The notes under the pieces: generated by a model
Database searches by the model: none
What the model saw: the letters and a program-made list of their open reading frames with translations, nothing else
What the model was told of the DNA's origin: nothing
Source: Oleiagrimonas citrea
GTDB taxonomy: Bacteria > Pseudomonadota > Gammaproteobacteria > Xanthomonadales > Rhodanobacteraceae
Reading direction: 5' to 3'
Length of the DNA stretch: 64,000 nt
NCBI RefSeq assembly: GCF_012395255.1
Contig: NZ_JAAZQD010000001.1
Span: 496,001 to 560,000, forward strand
Made by a program: the position numbers and the translations under genes
Shown: positions 53,199 through 62,571 of the stretch, in pieces
Numbering within the stretch: the first letter of the stretch is position 1
Layout of the letters: every line of letters starts with the position of its first letter

Positions 53199-54596
53199 TC
53201 AGCCGGTCGGAATCGCCAGCATGCTGCCGGCGCGAACCATGTTCGAGTCCATGTTGTTGGCGTTCTTGATGGCATCCATGCTGACGCCGTACTGATGCGC
53301 GATGCCCGACAGCGTCTCGCCGTTGCTGACCTTGTGCAGGTCCTGCACGCCGGAGTCGGCACTCGCCACACCCGAGGACGAAGACGCTGCTTCGGTCGAG
53401 GCGATCTTCACGCCGTGTTTCTTCGCCCACTGTGCAGCGAACCAGGTGCCTTGCGGCGGCGTGGTGGTGAAGTAGTGCTCGACGCCTTTCAGGATCGCGC
53501 GCGCCATCTTCTGGCGATATCTCGGCGAGCGCAGCAGACGCTCGTCGTGACGATTGCTGATGAAGGCGGTCTCGACCAGGATCGACGGCACGTCCGGCGA
53601 ACGCAGCACCACGAAGTTGGCGTGCTGCACCCGCGGCTTGTACAGCGGAATGATGCCCTTCAGCGCGCCGAGCACATCGTGCCCGACCTGCTTGCTGGCC
53701 TGCATGCTGGCACCCTGGGAGAGATCCAGCAGCACCGCGGCCAGCGTGTGGCTGCGATTGTCCAGCGACACGCCGCCGACCAGGTCGGACGCGTTCTCGC
53801 TGCGCGCCAGCCACTTGCCTGCCTCGCTTTCCTTGCCGTGCGTGGACAGCACCCAGACCGAGGCGCCGCGCGCCGAGCAGTGGTTCGGGCAGGAGTTGGC
53901 GTGGATCGAGACGAACAGGTCGGCCTTGTGCTGGCGCGCGATCTCGAAACGGCGCTCCAGCGGAATGTAGGTGTCGTCATCACGGGTCAGGATGGCCTGC
54001 ATGCCCGGCTGCTTGTCGACCAGCGCGGCCAACCGCTTGGCGATGGCCAGCGTGACGGTCTTCTCTTCCAGACCGCCCGGACCGTGCGCGCCGGAATCCT
54101 TGCCGCCGTGACCGGGGTCGATCGCGACCAGTACCTTGCGCTGGCTGACCGGCGCGGTGCGGCGCACGATGGCGCGCCCGGCGTCGGACGACGGGTACAT
54201 GTCCAGCACCAGCCGGTAGCCGTTGCCGCCGGACGGATCGAGCAGGAAACTCTTGGGCCGCACGCCGGCCTTCATGTCCAGCACCACGCGCACGCCGTGC
54301 CGACCGTGCTTGCCCGTACGGACGTCCTTCAGCAATCCGCCGCCGTCCGGCGATTGGAATCCCTTCGCCAGATGGGCGCGACTGAAGTCCAGCACGACGC
54401 GATCCGGGTTCTTCAGCTGGAACAGCTTGTAATCCACCGGACCGGACAGATCGAACACCGCACGAGTGTGCTGGTCGCTCGTCGACATGCGTACGGCACG
54501 CACCTGCGTCGACGACGCCGCATACGCCGGACACAGGGCGACCGTCGCCGCAACGGCGAGCAGAAAAACAAGCAGTGGCCGGCAGAGTTCGCGCAT
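53199..54596 (-). CDS. amiC: N-acetylmuramoyl-L-alanine amidase (AMIN-Amidase_3-LysM)
   Basis: Periplasmic zinc amidase that splits septal peptidoglycan during cell separation. The 465 residues comprise a signal peptide (cleavage near CPAYA), an AMIN targeting domain (about 30-130) and an Amidase_3 domain with zinc residues in AIDPGHGGKDSGAHG and ETAFISN. A LysM domain follows (HKVSNGETLSGIAHQYG, about 418-465). The AmiB/AmiC group usually needs an EnvC- or NlpD-type activator. No ribosome site precedes the ATG; a -10-like box ends seven bases upstream. It belongs to the conserved tsaE-amiC-mutL cluster. Confidence 0.95.
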   Translation of the reverse strand: MRELCRPLLVFLLAVAATVALCPAYAASSTQVRAVRMSTSDQHTRAVFDLSGPVDYKLFQLKNPDRVVLDFSRAHLAKGFQSPDGGGLLKDVRTGKHGRHGVRVVLDMKAGVRPKSFLLDPSGGNGYRLVLDMYPSSDAGRAIVRRTAPVSQRKVLVAIDPGHGGKDSGAHGPGGLEEKTVTLAIAKRLAALVDKQPGMQAILTRDDDTYIPLERRFEIARQHKADLFVSIHANSCPNHCSARGASVWVLSTHGKESEAGKWLARSENASDLVGGVSLDNRSHTLAAVLLDLSQGASMQASKQVGHDVLGALKGIIPLYKPRVQHANFVVLRSPDVPSILVETAFISNRHDERLLRSPRYRQKMARAILKGVEHYFTTTPPQGTWFAAQWAKKHGVKIASTEAASSSSGVASADSGVQDLHKVSNGETLSGIAHQYGVSMDAIKNANNMDSNMVRAGSMLAIPTG

Positions 54597-54603
54597 GGTG
54601 GGT

Positions 54604-54632
54604 GTGATACCCCAATTTCTTTCGCGAAGCAA
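54604..54632 (-). promoter_or_regulatory. Candidate promoter of amiC, leaderless type
   Basis: On the minus strand TTGCTT (54627-54632) and TATCAC (54604-54609) are 17 bases apart, and only seven bases separate the -10 from the ATG. The transcript would begin at or next to the start codon. Confidence 0.35.
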
Positions 54633-54739
54633 GACCTTTTCCCTTTTGAATCCGCGACCTGCACGACCTTTGTCAGAACTTACCTTCGTTCCAGTCGCGA
54701 CCGAAAGAGCCCCAAAAATTCGACATTATTTCTTTCTAT

Positions 54740-55219
54740 TCAAAAGGTTAACGATTCGATCAGGCGTTCACCCCGCGCGCTCGACGGCTCCATGCGCAAT
54801 CGCCGGGCGGTATCGGCATGCTCCAGATGCAAGGAAAGATCCGCGGCCGGCAGCGCGCCCGCCCCCCGCTGCGGCCATTCGATCAGGATCACGGCGCGCG
54901 GATCGGCCAGCGCATCCAGGCCCAGCCATTCCAGTTCGCCGGGATCGGCGATGCGGTACAGATCCAGGTGCCAGGCCGGACGCCCGTCGTCCAGCGTGTA
55001 CGGTTCGATCAGGCTGTAGGTCGGACTCTTGATGCGGTCGCCAGCGCCCAGCGCCGAGAGCCAGGCGCGCGCCAGCGAGGTCTTGCCGGCACCCAGGTCA
55101 CCGTACAGGTAGATCACCAGACCGTCCGCGCCAGAGGCGGCCGCCAGCTGTCGTCCGAGCGTCTCGGTGGCTTCCGGGTCGGCCAACAGCAGAGACGGCG
55201 ATTCAGTTCGGGTCGGCAT
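54740..55219 (-). CDS. tsaE: tRNA threonylcarbamoyladenosine biosynthesis ATPase TsaE
   Basis: ATPase partner of TsaB and TsaD in making t6A at position 37 of ANN-decoding tRNAs. The 159 residues hold Walker A GDLGAGKTSLAR and the SPTYSLIEPY and HLDLYR motifs. It overlaps the end of nnr by 17 bases, the conserved yjeF-yjeE arrangement. Confidence 0.95.
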   Translation of the reverse strand: MPTRTESPSLLLADPEATETLGRQLAAASGADGLVIYLYGDLGAGKTSLARAWLSALGAGDRIKSPTYSLIEPYTLDDGRPAWHLDLYRIADPGELEWLGLDALADPRAVILIEWPQRGAGALPAADLSLHLEHADTARRLRMEPSSARGERLIESLTF

Positions 55220-56678
55220 TGAGCAACTCGCGCAAGGGAAGGAAAAGATCGGACGCCAGCAGACCGCGCTCGCCGTGGGCCGCCGCGGCGTGGTCCCCGG
55301 CGCGTGCATGCAGGCCGACGCCGAGTCCGGCCGCTTCCCAGGGCGAGAGGCCCTGCGCCAGCAGCGCCGCGATGACGCCGGTCAGCACGTCGCCCATGCC
55401 GCCGGCGGCCATGCCCGGATTGCCCCAGGGACAGACGGCCACGTGACCGTCGGGTGCGGCGATCAGGCTGCCGCTGCCCTTCAGCACCACAACGGCACCG
55501 TAGCGCTCGGCGAGGGCGCGCGCCGCCGCGAAGCGGTCGGCCTGAATGCTTGCCGTGTCGGTCTGCAGCAAACGCGCGGCCTCGCCCGGGTGCGGCGTGA
55601 GTACGGCATGCTCGGGCAACTCGACACGCTGGGCCGCCAGTAGATTCAGGGCGTCGGCATCGATCACGCACGGAAGCTCGCGGGTTCGCGCCGACTGCCA
55701 CAGAGCACGCCCCCAGTCGTCCTGCCCCAGGCCGGGGCCGATGGCCAGCACGCTGGCCTGCCGTATCAGGGGTTCCAGATCGGCCTGCGCCTCGACGGCG
55801 TGCGCCATCAATTCGGGCCGCGCAGCGTTCAACCCGCCGATGTGCGCGGCCCGCGTCGCCACGCTGACCAGGCCGGCGCCCGCACGCAGCGCGGCCTCGG
55901 CGCACAGCCGGATCGCACCGCCCATGCCGGCGTCGCCGCCCAGCGCCAGCACGTGACCATTCGCGCCCTTGTGGCTGTTGCGACGGCGCGGTGGCAGACC
56001 GTGTGCGTGTAGCAGTTCAGCGTCAGGCGACTGAAAACCGGGTGGCGGCAGTTCGAGGCGATCCAGGTGCAGCGCGCCGCAGCAATCGCCGGCGTCGGCC
56101 GTGAACAGACCCCGCTTGTGCGCCACGAACGTGACCGTGGCCGCAGCGCGCACGCAAGGTTCGCGCGCAACGCCGGTATCCGCGTCCAGACCCGAAGGAA
56201 GATCCAGAGCCAGCAACGGACGACCGCTGGCGTTGACCTGCTCGATGAGCCGGGCAGCCGCGCCCTCCGGCGCACGGCTGAGTCCGGTGCCGAACAGGCC
56301 ATCCACGATCACGTCGAACGCGCTCAGATCCGGCGCATCGTCCGCGCTCCCGCATGCCCCGCCGGCCTCTTCGTAAGCCTGCCTCGCGCGCAGCGCATCG
56401 CCCTCTGAAGTCGCACTCAACGCCAACGCATGAGCGCGGAGACCGGCCTGCAGGGCCAACGCGCCAAGCAGGAACGCATCGCCACCGTTGTTGCCCGGCC
56501 CGCACAGCAGCAGCAACGACCGCGCCTGCGGCCAGCGCGTGCGCAGGACACCGAGCGCGGCATGGGCCGCGCGCGTCATCAGGGTGAACCCGGGCACGCC
56601 GAGTTCCTCGATGGCGTGCCGATCCTGCGCACGCACCTGTGCTGCCGTGAACAGCGCGCGTTGCATGAGGAGCTTCAT
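55203..56678 (-). CDS. nnr: Bifunctional NAD(P)H-hydrate epimerase/dehydratase
   Basis: Repairs damaged NADHX and NADPHX. The 491 residues carry an N-terminal YjeF_N epimerase domain (CGPGNNGGDAF, then DGLFGTGLSR) and a C-terminal ADP-dependent dehydratase of ribokinase fold (GGMGDVLTGVIAALLAQG). The ATG at 56678 is typical, with weak ribosome binding. It is divergent from queG. Confidence 0.95.
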   Translation of the reverse strand: MKLLMQRALFTAAQVRAQDRHAIEELGVPGFTLMTRAAHAALGVLRTRWPQARSLLLLCGPGNNGGDAFLLGALALQAGLRAHALALSATSEGDALRARQAYEEAGGACGSADDAPDLSAFDVIVDGLFGTGLSRAPEGAAARLIEQVNASGRPLLALDLPSGLDADTGVAREPCVRAAATVTFVAHKRGLFTADAGDCCGALHLDRLELPPPGFQSPDAELLHAHGLPPRRRNSHKGANGHVLALGGDAGMGGAIRLCAEAALRAGAGLVSVATRAAHIGGLNAARPELMAHAVEAQADLEPLIRQASVLAIGPGLGQDDWGRALWQSARTRELPCVIDADALNLLAAQRVELPEHAVLTPHPGEAARLLQTDTASIQADRFAAARALAERYGAVVVLKGSGSLIAAPDGHVAVCPWGNPGMAAGGMGDVLTGVIAALLAQGLSPWEAAGLGVGLHARAGDHAAAAHGERGLLASDLFLPLRELLNADPN

Positions 56679-56757
56679 GCCGGAAGAAAGCGTCGGATCA
56701 TGCGCGAAGCGTAGCAACGATGGCGCCCGCGCGGCAGTCCGTAGCGACGCGAACCAC

Positions 56758-56763
56758 TACAAT
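56758..56763 (+). promoter_or_regulatory. -10 box immediately before queG, leaderless candidate
   Basis: TACAAT ends six bases before the queG ATG (56770). No ribosome site is present, so the mRNA may start at the AUG. No good -35 was found. Confidence 0.35.
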
Positions 56764-56769
56764 GCCACC

Positions 56770-57864
56770 ATGTCCGCCCTGCCCGACCACATCGATCCGC
56801 ACGCCCTCATCGCCGACATCCGCGGCTGGGCGAAGGAACTCGGATTCAGCGCGCTCGGCGTCACCGGCACATCTTTGCGTGAGGACGAATCCCACCTGGA
56901 AGACTGGCTCGACCAGGGCATGCACGGCGAGATGGCCTACATGCGCAGGCACGGCCGCAAGCGCAGCCGTCCCGAGGAGCTGGAACCGGGCACGCGGCGC
57001 GTGATCTGCGTGCGCATGGACTACATGCCGCCCGGCGTGCGCGGCGCCTGGAGCGTGATCGAAGATCCCGCTCTCGGCTACGTGGCGCGCTACGCGCTGG
57101 GCCGCGACTACCACAAGCTGATGCGCAACCGCCTGCAGAAGCTGGCCGACCGCATCGCTGGCGTCGTCGGACCGTTCGGCTACCGCGCCTTCGTCGATTC
57201 CGCCCCCGTGCTGGAAAAAGCGCTGGCGCGCAACGCCGGCCTCGGCTGGATCGGCAAGCACACGCTGCTGCTCAGCCGCGACGCCAGCTCCTGGTTCCTG
57301 CTCGGCGAACTGTTCACCGACCTGCCCCTGCCGCTGGACGAACCGGCCAGCGCGCACTGCGGCTCCTGCCGGCGCTGCATCGACATCTGCCCGACCCAGG
57401 CCATCGTCGCACCCTACCGGCTGGACGCGCGCCGCTGCATCTCCTACCTGACCATCGAACTGAAGGGATCGATTCCCGAACCACTGCGCGCGCCGATGGG
57501 CAACCGCATCTTCGGTTGTGACGACTGCCAGCTGGTGTGCCCGTGGAACAAGTTCGCGCAGCAGGCCACGGAGCCGGATTTCGCGCCAAGACACGGGCTG
57601 GACGGCGCGAAGCTGACCGAGCTATTCGCCTGGGACGAGGACACGTTCCTGCTGCGCACACAGGGCATGGCGATTCGTCGCACCGGCTACGAGGGCTGGC
57701 TGCGCAACATCGCCGTGGCGCTGGGCAACGCCGCACCCTCACCCGCCGTGGTCGATGCGCTGAAGGCGCGCGCCGACCATCCGTCCGCGCTGGTGCGCGA
57801 GCATGTCGCCTGGGCGCTGCGCGAACAGGACAAGAAAGCGGGGTGTGCCGGAACGGCCGGATGA
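56770..57864 (+). CDS. queG: Epoxyqueuosine reductase
   Basis: Cobalamin and iron-sulfur enzyme that makes queuosine from epoxyqueuosine in tRNA. The 364 residues include a cobalamin-binding N-terminal part, two 4Fe-4S sites (CGSCRRCIDICPTQAI and CDDCQLVCPWN) and a HEAT-like C-terminus. It is divergent from nnr-tsaE-amiC-mutL, as in E. coli. The 3' end abuts a convergent small gene by one base. Confidence 0.95.
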   Translation: MSALPDHIDPHALIADIRGWAKELGFSALGVTGTSLREDESHLEDWLDQGMHGEMAYMRRHGRKRSRPEELEPGTRRVICVRMDYMPPGVRGAWSVIEDPALGYVARYALGRDYHKLMRNRLQKLADRIAGVVGPFGYRAFVDSAPVLEKALARNAGLGWIGKHTLLLSRDASSWFLLGELFTDLPLPLDEPASAHCGSCRRCIDICPTQAIVAPYRLDARRCISYLTIELKGSIPEPLRAPMGNRIFGCDDCQLVCPWNKFAQQATEPDFAPRHGLDGAKLTELFAWDEDTFLLRTQGMAIRRTGYEGWLRNIAVALGNAAPSPAVVDALKARADHPSALVREHVAWALREQDKKAGCAGTAG

Positions 57865-57865
57865 A

Positions 57866-58204
57866 TCAGGCGCCGATCAGCCAGCCCGGCATGCCCTCGG
57901 GCGCGCCGTACCAGCCCCAGGTGCGCAGCCGTTGCATGATCGCTTCATGGCTTTCGGCAACGTCGCGCTCAAATCCGAGCACGGTGTAGGCCCAGGCCTC
58001 GCGCATCAGCTCCTCACCGTAGTCCCCGATCTGTCCGGACTGCCCGAACAACAGCATGCCGCGCGGCGAGCCGAAGCCTTCGACCCACAGATCCGCGACC
58101 AGACACTTCGCCGAAGGAAGCAGCACCACGCGCCACGGCGTGACGTGCAACTCCAGTTCACGAGCAGCTTGCTGCCAGGTCTGTACGAAGCGGGTTCCGG
58201 GCAT
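57866..58204 (-). CDS. Hypothetical protein, family not recognised
   Basis: A 112-residue soluble protein with no signal peptide or membrane helix. It is rich in tryptophan and glycine (RTWGWYGAPEGMPGWLIGA at the end), with a hydrophobic middle (RGMLLFGQSGQIGDYGEELM). Start options are ATG at 58204 or GTG at 58216. A fair promoter (58239-58267) supports it being a real gene. It is convergent with queG with one base between. I know no function. Confidence 0.6.
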   Translation of the reverse strand: MPGTRFVQTWQQAARELELHVTPWRVVLLPSAKCLVADLWVEGFGSPRGMLLFGQSGQIGDYGEELMREAWAYTVLGFERDVAESHEAIMQRLRTWGWYGAPEGMPGWLIGA

Positions 58205-58238
58205 GCGCGGATGCACTCATCCAACGGGCGTCGAGTTC

Positions 58239-58267
58239 AGTACACGGCGCCACGCGGGGAATTGCAA
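58239..58267 (-). promoter_or_regulatory. Candidate promoter of the small gene at 57866-58204
   Basis: On the minus strand TTGCAA (58262-58267) and TGTACT (58239-58244) are 17 bases apart, four of six matches each. Confidence 0.4.
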
Positions 58268-58306
58268 GTTTTTTGTCGCCCCCGCGCATGGGCAACGGAG
58301 TGCCGG

Positions 58307-58687
58307 TCAGGCCGCCTGCTTCGGAATCGACGTGTTGGTATGGCTGATGCGGTTGTCGGCGTCGACGTAGACCAGCTGCGGCTTGTAGTCGGCCAGCTCG
58401 GCCTCGTCCAGGGTCACGAACGCGGCGATGATGATCAGATCGCCCGCCTGCGCGCTGCGCGCGGCGCTGCCGTTGACCGAGATGATCCCGGAGCCTTCTT
58501 CGGCACGCAGGGCGTAGGTCGTGAAGCGCTGCCCGCTGTTGATGTTCCAGGCGTGGATCTGCTCGTACTCACGGATGCCGGACGCATCCAGCAGATCGCC
58601 GTCGATGGCGATCGAACCTTCGTAGTGCAGCTCCGCGTGCGTGACGGTGGCGCGGTGGATCTTGGCCTTGAGCATGTTCAAATGCAT
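58307..58687 (-). CDS. panD: Aspartate 1-decarboxylase
   Basis: Makes beta-alanine for pantothenate. The 126-residue proenzyme cuts itself between G24 and S25 (YEGSIAID), and S25 becomes the pyruvoyl group. GAGG lies before the ATG at 58687. Last gene of panB-panC-panD. Confidence 0.96.
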   Translation of the reverse strand: MHLNMLKAKIHRATVTHAELHYEGSIAIDGDLLDASGIREYEQIHAWNINSGQRFTTYALRAEEGSGIISVNGSAARSAQAGDLIIIAAFVTLDEAELADYKPQLVYVDADNRISHTNTSIPKQAA

Positions 58688-58770
58688 GGCGTCGCCTCGA
58701 CGGATGCGATGTGGGTGAAAGGGGAAATTATAGCGGCTGGGCGCGTTCGCTGCTGTATCCGCGTGCCGGA

Positions 58771-59616
58771 CTAGTTCAGCAGCAGGTTGTCGATCAGTCG
58801 GGTCGCGCCCAGCCGGGCGGCGATCAGCGCGATGCGTTCCTCGCCCGGTTCGACACCCGGCTCGCCCAGATCGACGCTGCGCCGGACCGCCGCATAGTCG
58901 GGTTCGAAGCCCAGTTCGCGAAGCTGTGCGACGGCCTCCAGCTCGATTTCCTGCGGCGCGCGTCCCGCCTCGTGCGCGGTTTTCATCGCCAGCAGGGTGC
59001 GATGGATGCCTGTCGCACGCTTGCGTTCCTCGGGAGACAGGTACTGATTGCGCGAACTCATCGCCAGGCCATCCGCCTCGCGCACGATCGGCGCGGCCAG
59101 GACGGTCACCGGCAGGCCGAGATCGCGCACGAAGCGCTCGATCACGCGCAACTGCTGGAAATCCTTCTGTCCGAACACCGCGACATCCGGCTGCACCAGG
59201 TTGAACAACTTGCAGACCACGGTGGCCATGCCGTCGAAGTGCCCAGGACGATGCGCGCCCTCCAGCGACTCGGTCAGACGCGGCACCTGCACGCGCACGG
59301 ACTGTTCCGGCCCGAACGGGTACATGGTTTCCACGCTGGGCGCGAACACCACATCGCAGTCGTGATCGGCCAGTCCGGCCTGATCCTGCGCCAGCGTGCG
59401 CGGGTAGCGCTCGAAGTCCTCGCCCGGCCCGAACTGGGTCGGGTTGACGAACACACTGGCGACCACGCGATCGCAACGCGCGCGCGCCTGCTTCAGGAGC
59501 GAATAGTGGCCCGCATGGAGATTGCCCATGGTGGGCACCAGGCCCACGGCCTGGCCGCTCTCGCGCCAGCCGCGCACGACGGCGCGCAGGGCCTGGATTT
59601 CGGTCACGGTCTGCAT
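58771..59616 (-). CDS. panC: Pantothenate synthetase
   Basis: Joins pantoate and beta-alanine with ATP. The 281 residues show the HxGH motif ([10 protein letters not shown]), KMSK-like SSRNQYLS and FGQKDFQQL. It is 18 bases after panB and 83 bases before panD. Confidence 0.96.
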   Translation of the reverse strand: MQTVTEIQALRAVVRGWRESGQAVGLVPTMGNLHAGHYSLLKQARARCDRVVASVFVNPTQFGPGEDFERYPRTLAQDQAGLADHDCDVVFAPSVETMYPFGPEQSVRVQVPRLTESLEGAHRPGHFDGMATVVCKLFNLVQPDVAVFGQKDFQQLRVIERFVRDLGLPVTVLAAPIVREADGLAMSSRNQYLSPEERKRATGIHRTLLAMKTAHEAGRAPQEIELEAVAQLRELGFEPDYAAVRRSVDLGEPGVEPGEERIALIAARLGATRLIDNLLLN

Positions 59617-59634
59617 GCTTGGCGTCGCGCTCGC

Positions 59635-60456
59635 TCAGTACTGATGTTCGGCCGCGGGGAAGCTTCCCTCGCGCACATCGGCAGCGTAGGCAGCCATGGC
59701 TTCGACCACGGAGCCGCGACCAGCCAGGAAATCCTTGCTGAACTTGGGCCGTTTGCCGGGCGTGATCCCGAGCATGTCGTACACCACCAGCACCTGCCCA
59801 TCGGTGTCCGCACCGGCACCGATGCCGATGGTCGGAATGTCCAGTTCTTCGGTGATGCGTGCAGCGAGCGCGGCCGGCACGGCCTCCAGCACCAGCAACT
59901 GCGCGCCGGCGGCGGCCACGGCATGCGCATCGGCCAGAATCTGTTCGGCGACGGCTTCCTCGCGCCCCTGCACACGATAGCCGCCTAGGCGATGCACCGA
60001 CTGCGGCGTCAGACCCAGATGCGCACACACGGGGACGTTGCGTTCGACCAGCGCCTCGATCACGCCGCAGATGTGCCCGGCGCCCTCCAGCTTGACCATC
60101 GCCGCGCCGCCTTCGGCCATCAAGCGGCGTGCGGCCTCCAGCGCGAACGCGGGATCGCGATCGGCCATGAACGGCAGATCCGCCACCAGCAGCGCCTTGG
60201 ACAGCCCGCGCGAGACCAGCGTGCTGTGATAGACCGCCTGATCCAGCGTCACCGGCAGCGTGCTGGCATGTCCCTGCACCACCATGCCCAGCGAATCACC
60301 AACCAGCACCACATCGACGCCAGCCATGTCCGCGCAGGTCGCGAAACTCGCGTCGTACGCGGTCAGCATGACGATCTTGCGGCCTTCGTTCTTCATCGCA
60401 CGCAGACCGGGCACGGTCACGGGCTTGCGGTCGGCATGGGCGTTTTCGGTGTACAC
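59635..60456 (-). CDS. panB: 3-methyl-2-oxobutanoate hydroxymethyltransferase, GTG start
   Basis: Adds a hydroxymethyl group to ketoisovalerate from methylene-THF, the first step to pantothenate. The 273 residues contain [22 protein letters not shown] and the catalytic glutamate in VKLEGAG. The start is GTG at 60456; the next in-frame ATG would remove conserved residues. The ribosome site is weak. Confidence 0.95.
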   Translation of the reverse strand: MYTENAHADRKPVTVPGLRAMKNEGRKIVMLTAYDASFATCADMAGVDVVLVGDSLGMVVQGHASTLPVTLDQAVYHSTLVSRGLSKALLVADLPFMADRDPAFALEAARRLMAEGGAAMVKLEGAGHICGVIEALVERNVPVCAHLGLTPQSVHRLGGYRVQGREEAVAEQILADAHAVAAAGAQLLVLEAVPAALAARITEELDIPTIGIGAGADTDGQVLVVYDMLGITPGKRPKFSKDFLAGRGSVVEAMAAYAADVREGSFPAAEHQY

Positions 60457-60553
60457 GTGAGGTGTTCTCGCGCAAAGAGTTCGATTATCGGGGGTGCGCC
60501 GTCCAGCGCTCAAGCGCGCGCGGCGCGAACCGTGAAGACGGCCGGCCCCGCAG

Positions 60554-61042
60554 TCATGTGGGCGACGCCAGTCGCTTGCAAGCACTGGCGTCGACTTTTT
60601 CCAACAGTGCGTCCACCCGGCCCCGTCCTGGAATATGCAGCGCAGACGCGAGTTCGGACAGCGGCAGCAGTACGAAGGCGCGTTCGGCGATGCGTGGATG
60701 CGGCACCGTCAGGTGCGGCTCGTCGATCTCGCGCTCACCGTAGACCAGCAGATCCAGATCCAGCGTGCGCGGCCCCCAGCGCCGCCCCTCTCGGGTGCGC
60801 CCGGCCAGGAGCTCGACTTCGAGCAGGGCCTGCATCAACGCCTGCGGCGGCAACGCGGTCTCCAGTTCGGCGACCGCGTTGATGAAGTCCGGCTGGTCGG
60901 TCACGCCCCAGGGCGGCGTCCGATACAGCGACGAACGCCGCTGCATCGTCGTCTGCGGCAGCGCATGCAGCGCGTCGAAGGCGGCGAGCACACGCGCCTG
61001 CGGATCGCCCTGATTGCTGCCCAGGGCCACGTATGCACGCAT
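60554..61042 (-). CDS. folK: 6-hydroxymethyl-7,8-dihydropterin pyrophosphokinase
   Basis: Folate synthesis enzyme of 162 residues. HPPK motifs are [24 protein letters not shown] and [15 protein letters not shown]. It follows pcnB by two bases, the conserved pcnB-folK pair, and precedes panB by 97 bases. Confidence 0.96.
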   Translation of the reverse strand: MRAYVALGSNQGDPQARVLAAFDALHALPQTTMQRRSSLYRTPPWGVTDQPDFINAVAELETALPPQALMQALLEVELLAGRTREGRRWGPRTLDLDLLVYGEREIDEPHLTVPHPRIAERAFVLLPLSELASALHIPGRGRVDALLEKVDASACKRLASPT

Positions 61043-61044
61043 CG

Positions 61045-62403
61045 TCAATCCGCCTGATCGCCGCCACCGGCCTTCTTGCGCCCACCGCGGCGACGGCGAC
61101 GCTTGCGCGTGCCACTGCCGGCGCTCTTGCTGCCGCGCGACGACGGCCCCAGTTGCTCGGCCAGTTGCTCGGCAGGCAGTTCCTGGGCCTCGGTCCACCA
61201 TTGCCCCTGTTCGCGCAGCTCCTCGGATTCGCCCGCGCGCAGCAGCAGAAAATCGTAGGCAGCGCGAAAACGTGGATGCTCCAGCAGCCGGAACACACGC
61301 TTGCGGGTGCGCTGACCGAACCGCGACTGCAAGATCCAGATGTCTTCCATCACGTGCGTGAAGCGACGCGGGATCGCCACGTGCTGCGTCTGGTTCGCGA
61401 GCACGCGATGCGCCGCCCGCTGCCAGGCCAGCGCCGGCGACGTGCCGTCGTCGATCAACGCCTGCGCCTGGTCGCGCACATCACCCCACAGCAACACGGC
61501 GAAAAGGAACGCGGGCGTCACTGGCTTGCCCTCGGCGATGCGCGCATCGGTGTTGGCCATGCCCTGCTCGATCATAGCCAGCAGGCTTTCATCGCCCGCA
61601 TCCAGCGCGCGCGCCGTGGCCGGGAACAGCGGCGCCAGCAGACCGTGACGGCGCAGCATGCGGAAGCTCTTCAGCGCGTAGCCGGCCATGAACAGCTTCA
61701 GCGACTCGTCGAACAGTCGCGCTGGCGCGGCGTCCTGCAGCAGCGGCGCCAGCTCGGCGAACGGCGCCGAAGCGGACGGGTCGATGTCGAAGTCCAGCTT
61801 CGCCGCCAGCCGCGCCGCGCGCAGCATGCGCACCGGGTCCTCGCGATAGCGGGTCTCCGGATCGCCGATCAGGTGCAGCACGCGGTCGTGCAGGTCCTGC
61901 ATGCCGCCCACGTCGTCGCGCACGCTGAAATCGGCAATGTCGTAGTACATCGCGTTGACGCGGAAGTCGCGGCGCAGCGCGTCCTCCTCGATGGACCCCC
62001 AGATATTGTCGCGCACGATGCGGCCGTCGACGATGTGTCGGTCGCCGTCGCTATCGCCATCGCCGGATTCGCCGCTGCCGCGGAACGTGGCCACCTCGAT
62101 GATCTCGCGGCCGAACACGACATGCGCCAGCCGGAAGCGTCGGCCGATCAGGCGGCAGTTGCGGAACAGCTTGCGCACTTCCTCGGGCGTGGCATCCGTG
62201 GCGATGTCGAAATCCTTCGGCTGCACATCAAGCAGCAGATCGCGCACGGCGCCGCCGACCAGCAGGGCGCGGTAGCCCGACTCGTGCAGGCGATACAGCA
62301 CCTTCAGCGCCGCCTTGCTGATGTTGCGCCGTGAAACACTGTGCTGGTCACGGGGTATGATGCGCGTGGGGTGCGCGGAAAGGTTCGGTTTTTCTTGGTT
62401 CAA
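61045..62403 (-). CDS. pcnB: Poly(A) polymerase I, TTG start
   Basis: Adds poly(A) tails that mark RNA for decay. The 452 residues have the nucleotidyltransferase core (GGAVRDLLL, DFDIATDA), RxxxR-like RNA binding and a strongly basic C-terminal tail (GTRKRRRRRGGRKKAGGG). No ATG occurs in the first 100 codons, so a non-ATG start is required. TTG at 62403 with AGGA ten bases upstream is the best. E. coli pcnB also uses a rare start (AUU), so weak initiation may be a shared control. Confidence 0.93.
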   Translation of the reverse strand: MNQEKPNLSAHPTRIIPRDQHSVSRRNISKAALKVLYRLHESGYRALLVGGAVRDLLLDVQPKDFDIATDATPEEVRKLFRNCRLIGRRFRLAHVVFGREIIEVATFRGSGESGDGDSDGDRHIVDGRIVRDNIWGSIEEDALRRDFRVNAMYYDIADFSVRDDVGGMQDLHDRVLHLIGDPETRYREDPVRMLRAARLAAKLDFDIDPSASAPFAELAPLLQDAAPARLFDESLKLFMAGYALKSFRMLRRHGLLAPLFPATARALDAGDESLLAMIEQGMANTDARIAEGKPVTPAFLFAVLLWGDVRDQAQALIDDGTSPALAWQRAAHRVLANQTQHVAIPRRFTHVMEDIWILQSRFGQRTRKRVFRLLEHPRFRAAYDFLLLRAGESEELREQGQWWTEAQELPAEQLAEQLGPSSRGSKSAGSGTRKRRRRRGGRKKAGGGDQAD

Positions 62404-62437
62404 GCGGTCGGTTTCCTCGTTGGCCGCAAATCAGGCA

Positions 62438-62465
62438 TTGCCCGGCGGCATATTTCCGTTATACT
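62438..62465 (+). promoter_or_regulatory. Promoter of tRNA-Glu
   Basis: TTGCCC (62438-62443) and TATACT (62460-62465) with a 16-base spacer. Start near 62472. Confidence 0.55.
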
Positions 62466-62485
62466 ACCGCGCCTCGCGCTACAGC

Positions 62486-62561
62486 GCTCCCTTCGTCTAG
62501 CGGTCTAGGACGTCGCCCTCTCAAGGCGAAAACACGAGTTCGAGTCTCGTAGGGAGCGCCA
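62486..62561 (+). tRNA. tRNA-Glu (anticodon CTC)
   Basis: A 76-base cloverleaf with paired acceptor stem GCTCCCT/AGGGAGC and encoded CCA. Loop CTCTCAA on TCGCC/GGCGA gives anticodon CTC (62520-62522), which reads GAG. Confidence 0.95.
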
Positions 62562-62571
62562 CTTAACTTTT

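Noticed and set aside
51294-55019. Open frame of 1241 codons antisense to mutL and amiC
   Set aside because: Shadow of two clear genes in GC-rich DNA. The translation is low-complexity, rich in Arg/Ala/Gln/His, with no domain, and mutL and amiC explain the region fully.
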